A DNA stretch of 64,000 nt from Thiobius zoothamnicola. GTDB taxonomy: Bacteria > Pseudomonadota > Gammaproteobacteria > Chromatiales > Chromatiaceae. The stretch covers positions 930,001 through 994,000 of the forward strand of contig OY782758.1 of assembly GCA_963678215.1 (NCBI GenBank). Reading direction: 5' to 3'. Position numbers and translations under genes: made by a program. This document shows, piece after piece, positions 63,951 through 64,000 of this stretch; positions within the stretch are counted from its first letter, which is position 1; each line of letters starts with the position of its first letter. The notes below the pieces were generated by a model. That model had not been told where the DNA came from, ran no database searches, and saw nothing but the letters and a program-made list of their open reading frames with translations.

Positions 63951-64000
63951 GAGCGCGGGCGCAACGGCTTGGCAACGCGATCTAGGCTGCGCGCCTGGAT
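63947..64000 (-). CDS. 3' end of an upstream gene, probably accD
   Basis: Seventeen codons and a TGA stop run in from the right edge (ending LDRVAKPLRPRS) and overlap folC by 4 bases. The tail itself is not diagnostic. In the accD-folC-dedD-cvpA-purF block of many gammaproteobacteria the gene at this place is accD (acetyl-CoA carboxylase beta subunit), so that identity is synteny-based only. Confidence 0.5.
   Translation of the reverse strand: MQARSLDRVAKPLRPRS

Overview
The window is chromosomal DNA of a free-living gammaproteobacterium, probably a sulfur oxidiser. Four things point there. The division and cell-wall cluster is in the proteobacterial order (murD-ftsW-murG-murC-murB-ddl-ftsQ-ftsA-ftsZ-lpxC). 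The accD?-folC-dedD-cvpA-purF-metZ block is typical of gammaproteobacteria. There is a homo-oligomeric (dissimilatory-type) ATP sulfurylase and a flavocytochrome c sulfide dehydrogenase-like flavoprotein. The fructose-bisphosphate aldolase is of the Calvin-cycle subtype. I do not assign a genus. Most of the sequence is densely packed housekeeping DNA; the accessory material is concentrated at about 11.7-20.8 kb and 46.3-55.3 kb.

Layout. 1-10833 (+): peptidoglycan precursor synthesis, divisome genes and lpxC, mostly with 4-base ATGA overlaps. 10893-11471: a small heat-shock protein gene with a sigma-32-like promoter and a ROSE-like RNA thermometer over its ribosome binding site. 11756-18174 (+): a three-gene periplasmic/extracellular redox operon. 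It encodes a triple-CBM2, four-heme-motif DUF1592-type protein, a Tat-exported DUF1552 protein and a Tat-exported FccB-like flavoprotein. 18205-20729: a nest of REP hairpins around a REP-associated transposase, with an AT-rich pentapeptide-repeat gene and two tiny membrane ORFs. 20798-24835: sirohydrochlorin chelatase-like gene, pepN and a DMT permease. 24871-32956 (-): fba, pyk, pgk, gap, tkt and a thioredoxin-like gene, i.e. lower glycolysis and Calvin-cycle regeneration. 33096-45500: metK, a cytosolic PHB depolymerase with a phasin-like partner, bamD, a glycosyltransferase, a DUF697 protein, metG, tRNA-Ser(GGA), a lytic transglycosylase, sat and bioHC. 45674-46138: tadA.

46282-54396 (-) is a probable island: a 2138-residue LamG-containing protein, a tail-fibre-like protein with a peptidase S74 chaperone domain, and a 58-residue protein, with an IS3-family transposase remnant next to it. 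55320-64000 (-) returns to core genes: engB, moaC, a YfcE-like phosphoesterase, ppa, a DUF3530 hydrolase, metZ, purF, cvpA, dedD, folC and the last codons of a gene that synteny suggests is accD.

The two best candidates for undescribed biology are the CBM2/cytochrome/DUF1552/FccB-like operon (a possible surface-anchored electron-transfer chain on polysaccharide) and the LamG-giant/S74-fibre island. Functions for both are inferred from domain content and neighbourhood only.
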